In this document: in pieces, positions 58,748-62,935 of the stretch
Layout: each line of letters opens with the position of its first letter
Position numbering within the stretch: the stretch's first letter is position 1
Assembly (NCBI RefSeq): GCF_008365375.1
Contig: NZ_QOKW01000031.1
Location: forward strand, 1 to 62,935
DNA length: 62,935 bases
Direction of reading: 5' to 3'
DNA from: Roseomonas genomospecies 6
GTDB taxonomy: Bacteria > Pseudomonadota > Alphaproteobacteria > Azospirillales > Azospirillaceae
Translations under genes and position numbers: made by a program
The notes under the pieces: generated by a model
Databases searched by the model: none
Seen by the model: the letters and a program-made list of their open reading frames with translations, nothing else
What the model was told of the DNA's origin: nothing

Positions 58748-59251
58748 ATGAGCAGCCTCTCCACGTCCGGCAGCCGCAGTTACACGGTCTTCGGCCTGTC
58801 CGTCGCCGCGCTGGTGGTGGTCCTCGACCAGCTCACCAAATGGTGGATTCTCGACGTGGTCATGCAGCCCTATCCACGGGTCATCGAGGTCACGCCCTTC
58901 TTCAATCTGGTGCTGGCCTGGAACACCGGGGTCAGCTTCGGCACCTTCGGCAGCTCCCACGCCTGGATGCCTTACGTGCTGGCCGCGGTGGCCTTCGCCA
59001 TCGTGGTGGCGCTGGTGCTGTGGCTGCGGCAGGCCGACCGGCGCTACCTCGCCCTGGCGCTGGGCATGGTCATCGGCGGAGCCATCGGAAACGTGATCGA
59101 CCGCTTCCTCTACGGGGCCGTCGCCGATTTCCTCGATTTCCATATCGGGGGGTGGCATTTCTGGGCTTTCAACGTCGCGGACAGCGGAATCAGCGTCGGT
59201 GTGGCGCTTCTTGTGCTGGATGGACTGTTCGCGGGCCGCGAAAAGTCGTAA
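58748..59251 (+). CDS. lspA: lipoprotein signal peptidase (prolipoprotein peptidase II)
   Basis: 167 aa inner-membrane aspartic protease with four hydrophobic helices. Catalytic Asp residues are in GNVIDRFLYG and FNVADSGISVG; VVVLDQLTKWW and PFFNLVLAWNTGVSFG are the other two family motifs. Removes signal peptides from lipoproteins such as those in this window (16403, 26508 and 59311). Follows ileS and the repeat; the lipoprotein gene follows after 59 bp. Confidence 0.95.
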   Translation: MSSLSTSGSRSYTVFGLSVAALVVVLDQLTKWWILDVVMQPYPRVIEVTPFFNLVLAWNTGVSFGTFGSSHAWMPYVLAAVAFAIVVALVLWLRQADRRYLALALGMVIGGAIGNVIDRFLYGAVADFLDFHIGGWHFWAFNVADSGISVGVALLVLDGLFAGREKS

Positions 59252-59310
59252 TAGTTCACGCGACGGAGCCGCTATAAGGGACGCGGCCTGACTGACGACG
59301 GGACTTGAAC

Positions 59311-59928
59311 GTGACCATGCTTTCCTCCGCCTCCTCCATCGCGCGGCGCTCCACCCGTTCCCTGGGGCGGGGTCCGCTGCTGGGCTTGGCGCTCGTCGCG
59401 CTGGCGCTCACCGGATGCACCGACGTCCGCCGCTCCATCGGTCTCGACCGCACGAGCCCGGACGAGTTCACGGTCGTGTCCCGCGCGCCGCTGACCATGC
59501 CTCCCAGCCTCGCCCGCCTGCCGGAACCGCGCCCCGGCGCGGCGCGTCCGCAGGACTCCACCTCCGCCGCGGTGGCCGCCGCCTCGGTCTTCGGCGGCTC
59601 CTCCCGCGCCACCGCCGCGGCCGGACGGACGGCCGGCGGCACCGCAGGCGAGTCGGCCCTGATCGCCCAGGCCGGCGCCAAGGGCGGCATCGAGCCGGGC
59701 ATCCGCAACAAGGTCGATCAGGAGACGACCCAGCTCGTCGTCGCCGACAAGGGCTGGATCGATTCCCTGCTGTTCTGGCAGACGCAGGAGCAGCCCTACG
59801 AGATCGTCGATCCGAAGAAGGAAAACCAGCGCCTGCGCGAGGCCCAGGCCACCGGCAAGGCGCTGAACGACGGCACCGTCCCGACCATCGTGCGCAAGCG
59901 CAAGGCGCCGCTGGAAGGGCTGTTCTAA
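59311..59928 (+). CDS. DUF3035 family lipoprotein
   Basis: 205 aa. N-terminal signal with lipobox ALTGC, then TDVRRSIGLDRTSPDEFTVVSRAPLTMPPSLA, the DUF3035 core. The middle is Ala/Ser-rich and disordered; the C-terminus has EPGIRNKVDQE and YEIVDPKKENQRLREAQ. The best start by ribosome binding site is GTG at 59311 (GGGA 7 nt upstream); ATG at 59317 is close. DUF3035 lipoproteins recur next to lspA and M16 peptidase genes in Rhodospirillales. Function unknown. A terminator follows. Confidence 0.88.
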   Translation: MTMLSSASSIARRSTRSLGRGPLLGLALVALALTGCTDVRRSIGLDRTSPDEFTVVSRAPLTMPPSLARLPEPRPGAARPQDSTSAAVAAASVFGGSSRATAAAGRTAGGTAGESALIAQAGAKGGIEPGIRNKVDQETTQLVVADKGWIDSLLFWQTQEQPYEIVDPKKENQRLREAQATGKALNDGTVPTIVRKRKAPLEGLF

Positions 59929-59976
59929 GCCGCCGCCGGGGCATTGTTCCGGGCGGTTCGCCGCACCAGTATCTAG

Positions 59977-60007
59977 GGGGCGTTCCCAGCCGGGGGCGCC
60001 CCTTTTT
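59977..60007 (+). terminator. rho-independent terminator after the DUF3035 gene
   Basis: GGGGCGTTCCC (59977-59987), loop AGCC, GGGGGCGCCCC (59992-60002), then TTTTT. It would separate lspA-DUF3035 transcripts from the M16 peptidases 40 bp downstream. Confidence 0.85.
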
Positions 60008-60046
60008 GCATCCCGCCGCCCTTCGCATCCCACAAACGAGAGGCCC

Positions 60047-61453
60047 ATGCTCCCCAACGGCCCCACCGCCCCGCCATTCTGGAAACGACCCTGGCGCCAG
60101 CTTGCCGCCGCGGGGGTCCTGGCCTTCGCCCTGGCCGCAACCACCCCCGCCGCCGCCCCCGCCTTCGCCGCCGAGAAGGGCGTCTTCTTCCCGGAGACCT
60201 TCACCCTGTCCAACGGCATGCAGGTCGTGCTGGTCACCAACCAGCGCGTGCCGGTGGTCACCCACATGGTCTGGTACAAGGTGGGAGCGGCGGACGAGCC
60301 GCGCGGCGTGTCGGGCATCGCCCATTTCCTGGAACATCTGATGTTCAAGGGGACGGAGGAGATCCCGCCCGGCGCCTTCTCCCGCATCGTCGCCAAGAAC
60401 GGCGGGCGCGACAACGCCTTCACCTCCTGGGACTACACGGCCTATTTCCAGAACGTGGCGCGCGACCGGCTGGAGCTGGTGATGAAGATGGAGGCCGACC
60501 GCATGTCGAACCTCCGCCTGACCGATCAGCTCGTCTATCCGGAGCGCGACGTCATCATCGAGGAGCGCCGCCAGCGCATCGAGAACGAGCCCGCCGACCG
60601 CATCGGGGAGCAGATCAACGCCACCCTCTACGTGCACCACCCCTACGGCACCCCGATCATCGGCTGGCCGCAGGAGATGTCCACCCTGACGCGGGGGGAC
60701 GCGGAGTCCTTCTACAAGAGCTGGTACGCGCCCAACAACGCGGTGCTGGTGGTGTCCGGCGACATCACCGCGGAGGAGCTGAAGCCGCTCGCCGAGAAAT
60801 ACTACGGCAGCATCGCCGCCCGCCCGGTGCCGGAGCGCGTCCGCGTGCAGGAGCCGCCCATCGGCGCGGCCCGCCGGGTGATCCTGCGCGACGACGAGGT
60901 GCGCCAGCCCTCCATCCGCCGGAACTGGCTCGCCCCCTCCTACCGCACCGACACGGAGGGTCACGCCTACCCGCTCCAGGTGCTGTCCGAGATCATGAGC
61001 GGCGGCCCGACCTCCCGCCTCTACCGCAGCCTCGTCGTGGATCAGCGCATCGCCACCTCGGCCTGGCTTGGCTACAGCCCGTCGGCCTGGGACAGGACGT
61101 CGCTGGCGGCGGGCGCCTCGCCGGCGCCCGGCGTGCCCATGGACAAGCTGGAAGCGGCGCTGGAGGCGGAAATCCGGAAGGTCGTGGAACAGGGCGTGAC
61201 CGAGGAGGAGGTCGCCACCGCCCGCAAGCGCATGCTGGCCGAGGCCGCCTACGCCCGCGACAGCCTGACCGGCCCGGCCCAGACGCTGGGTGCGGCCATC
61301 GCCACCGGCCAGACCATCGACGATGTGGAGAACTGGCCCGTGCGAATCGACGCGGTGACCGCCGAACAGGTCAACGCCGCCGCCCGCGCCGTGCTGGGCA
61401 AGACCAACCACGTCACCGGCCTTCTGCTGCCGCTCCAGGACAAGGGAAGCTGA
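60047..61453 (+). CDS. M16 family zinc peptidase, catalytic partner
   Basis: 468 aa with a signal peptide (ending near APAFA). Inverted zinc motif HxxEH is present in GIAHFLEHLMFKG, with the distal Glu in RDVIIEERRQRIENEP. The R/Y substrate motif is in the C-terminal domain. M16 enzymes digest peptides in a closed chamber, usually as two homologous domains; here the second half is supplied by the next gene. Exported, so probably periplasmic. The next ATG is 1 bp after the stop. Confidence 0.94.
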   Translation: MLPNGPTAPPFWKRPWRQLAAAGVLAFALAATTPAAAPAFAAEKGVFFPETFTLSNGMQVVLVTNQRVPVVTHMVWYKVGAADEPRGVSGIAHFLEHLMFKGTEEIPPGAFSRIVAKNGGRDNAFTSWDYTAYFQNVARDRLELVMKMEADRMSNLRLTDQLVYPERDVIIEERRQRIENEPADRIGEQINATLYVHHPYGTPIIGWPQEMSTLTRGDAESFYKSWYAPNNAVLVVSGDITAEELKPLAEKYYGSIAARPVPERVRVQEPPIGAARRVILRDDEVRQPSIRRNWLAPSYRTDTEGHAYPLQVLSEIMSGGPTSRLYRSLVVDQRIATSAWLGYSPSAWDRTSLAAGASPAPGVPMDKLEAALEAEIRKVVEQGVTEEEVATARKRMLAEAAYARDSLTGPAQTLGAAIATGQTIDDVENWPVRIDAVTAEQVNAAARAVLGKTNHVTGLLLPLQDKGS

Positions 61454-61454
61454 G

Positions 61455-62804
61455 ATGATCGCCATTCCCAAGCGCGTCTTCGGCGCCTGCCTTTTCCTTC
61501 TCGTCTTCGCCTTCACGTCACCCGCCTCCGCCATCGAGATCAAGCGGGTGGTCAGCCCCGGCGGGATCGAGGCGTGGCTGGTGGAGGACCACAAGGTTCC
61601 CATCATCGCGCTGGAATGGGCCTTCGAAGGGGCCGGCGCGTCCGACCCCAAGGGCAAGGAGGGACTCGCCAACCTCGCCGCGCGCACGCTGGACGAGGGC
61701 GCCGGCCCCTATGACAGCCAGACCTTCGCCGCCCGGCTTCAGGACAACGCCATCGCGCTGGGCTACGACGCCGGGCGCGACGCCTTCGCCGGCAGCCTGC
61801 GCACGCTGAGCGACCGCCGCGACGAGGCCTTCGAACTGGCCCGCCTGTCGCTGACCGAGCCGCGCTTCGACGCGGAGGCGGTGGAGCGCATGCGGGCCGC
61901 GGTGCTGTCCAGCCTGCGCCGGGATCAGGCGGACCCCAACTACGTCGCGCGGCGGCTGTTCTATTCGACCGCCTTCCCCGGCCATCCCTACGGCGACGAA
62001 ATCCGGGGCACGCTGGACTCGCTGCCGGCCATCACGCCGGACGACCTGCGCGGCTTCGTGAAGACCGGCTTCGCGCGCGACCGGCTGATCGTCGCCGCGG
62101 CAGGCGACATCACGCCGGAGGATCTGGGCCGCGCGCTCGACCAGGTGTTCGGCGCCCTGCCGGCCATCTCCGCACCCTACACCATCGCCAACGTGGAGCC
62201 GAAGGGGCTGGGCGAAACGCTGGTCGCCACCCGCCCGACCGCGCAGAGCGTCATGCTGATGGGCCAGCCGGGGATCAAGCGCTCTGATCCCGACTGGTAC
62301 GCGGCGACCGTGATGAACTACGTGCTGGGCGGCGGCGGCTTCGGCTCCCGCCTGATGGAGGAGGTGCGGGAGAAGCGCGGCCTCAGCTACGGCGTCTACA
62401 GCTACCTGATCTCGTTGGACCATTCCGCCCTGGTGATGGCCGGCGGCAACACGGTCAACGCCAAGGCCGGGCAGGCGCTGGACATCATGCGTCAGGAATG
62501 GAGGCGCATGGCCGAACAGGGCGTGACGGAGGAGGAACTGGCCGACGCCAAGACCTACCTGACCGGCAGCTTCCCGCTCCAGCTCAGCAGCACCCAGGCC
62601 ATCGCGGGCATCCTGCTTCAGGTCCGGCGCGATCGGCTGGGCATCGACTATCTGGACCGCCGCGACGCCTTCATCAACGGCGTCACCCAGGCGGACGTGC
62701 AGCGCGTGGCGAAGCGGCTGCTCGACCCCGACCGGCTGCTGACCGTCCTGGTGGGCCGCCCGGAGGGGGTGACGGCGACGCGGACGATCGAGGGGGGGAG
62801 CTGA
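61455..62804 (+). CDS. M16 family peptidase-like subunit lacking the zinc motif
   Basis: 449 aa, signal peptide ending at SPASA. Same two-domain M16 fold (FEGAGASDPKGKEGLANLAAR, EEVREKRGLSYGVYSYL), but the position of HxxEH reads GLANLAARTLDEG, so no zinc can bind. Non-catalytic partner subunits next to an active M16 gene are usual in this order, and the two form a heterodimer. Start codon 1 bp after the preceding stop implies coupled translation. Confidence 0.93.
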   Translation: MIAIPKRVFGACLFLLVFAFTSPASAIEIKRVVSPGGIEAWLVEDHKVPIIALEWAFEGAGASDPKGKEGLANLAARTLDEGAGPYDSQTFAARLQDNAIALGYDAGRDAFAGSLRTLSDRRDEAFELARLSLTEPRFDAEAVERMRAAVLSSLRRDQADPNYVARRLFYSTAFPGHPYGDEIRGTLDSLPAITPDDLRGFVKTGFARDRLIVAAAGDITPEDLGRALDQVFGALPAISAPYTIANVEPKGLGETLVATRPTAQSVMLMGQPGIKRSDPDWYAATVMNYVLGGGGFGSRLMEEVREKRGLSYGVYSYLISLDHSALVMAGGNTVNAKAGQALDIMRQEWRRMAEQGVTEEELADAKTYLTGSFPLQLSSTQAIAGILLQVRRDRLGIDYLDRRDAFINGVTQADVQRVAKRLLDPDRLLTVLVGRPEGVTATRTIEGGS

Positions 62805-62850
62805 GGGGCATAGGCGCTAACATGCTTGTCTCCTTATGAAAGGAGCCGGC

Positions 62851-62935
62851 ATGGTTTCGGTCTGGCGTGTTCGTCGTCTGGGCGGGTCGGCGATGTGTCG
62901 GGCGAGCCGCGGCGCGCTGGGATCAAGCGCTGGCC
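62851..62935 (+). CDS. possible start of a gene running off the right edge
   Basis: ATG at 62851 with AAGGAG 5 nt upstream; the frame stays open to the window end (MVSVWRVRRLGGSAMCRASR...). The ribosome binding sequence is part of a small hairpin (CTCCTT 62830-62835 / AAGGAG 62840-62845). Only about 28 codons are visible; not recognised. Confidence 0.3.
   Translation, partial: MVSVWRVRRLGGSAMCRASRGALGSSAG

Overview
The window is about 69% GC by eye, densely packed and free of rRNA, tRNA, phage or IS genes. It reads as core chromosome of an alphaproteobacterium of the Rhodospirillales, most likely Azospirillum. Supporting signs are the split ATP synthase (an F0-only operon atpI-B-E-F'-F), a class II (B12) ribonucleotide reductase, tandem phasins with PhaR-type operators, a very large flagellin behind a sigma-54-type promoter, a Cys-type membrane formate dehydrogenase cluster and three hemerythrin proteins. 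The genus call is inference from gene content, not a database match.

Layout. 1-2300: minC-minD-minE on the minus strand. 2788-3787: a sigma-70-like promoter, a ~183-nt structured RNA ending in an intrinsic terminator, then phoH. 4079-6942: a chemoreceptor with a C-terminal hemerythrin domain and a SCO copper protein. 7043-9809: F0 ATP synthase operon with its own promoter and terminator. 9861-12926: an extradiol dioxygenase-like protein and a sensor kinase whose phospho-acceptor His is Gln. 12947-24081 (minus): class II aldolase, a secreted seven-blade WD40 protein, then the formate dehydrogenase block. In transcription order that block is fdhD-mobA-DUF3305-DUF3306, a new promoter, then torD-fdhX-fdhA-fdhB-lipoprotein-fdhC-PepSY. 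It holds structural subunits, chaperones, cofactor synthesis and sulfuration genes together; a lone TupB-type (tungstate) permease diverges from it.

24884-30015: a PBP5-type carboxypeptidase, a lipoprotein, an Anbu proteasome-like peptidase, and two phasin genes with matching promoter/operator architecture. 30245-32951: clpS-clpA. 32977-38222: DUF1508 protein, CoA-transferase, pentapeptide-repeat protein, guanine deaminase, FemAB-like acyltransferase, RidA. 38494-40542: flagellin. 40549-48134: S10 peptidase, hemerythrin, nrdJ with an NrdR-type box, PRC-barrel protein, second hemerythrin. 48233-51970: DUF6352-like protein, alpha/beta hydrolase, RlpA, SDR. 52233-55545: phaJ, ribF, a 58-aa protein, a MazEF-type pair, pyrE. 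55568-62804: ileS with a structured leader, lspA, a DUF3035 lipoprotein and a pair of M16 peptidases. A partial reading frame may start at the right edge.

Genes that plausibly act together: formate oxidation to the quinone pool (fdh block); PHB granule coating and monomer supply (two phasins, phaJ); oxygen or iron sensing and storage by hemerythrins; envelope biogenesis (Min, dacF, RlpA, LspA, M16). Three long palindromic intergenic repeats (13684-13825, 21971-22070, 58618-58726) appear to belong to one dispersed family. The main non-coding signals are the RNA ahead of phoH, the ileS leader and the paired phasin operators.
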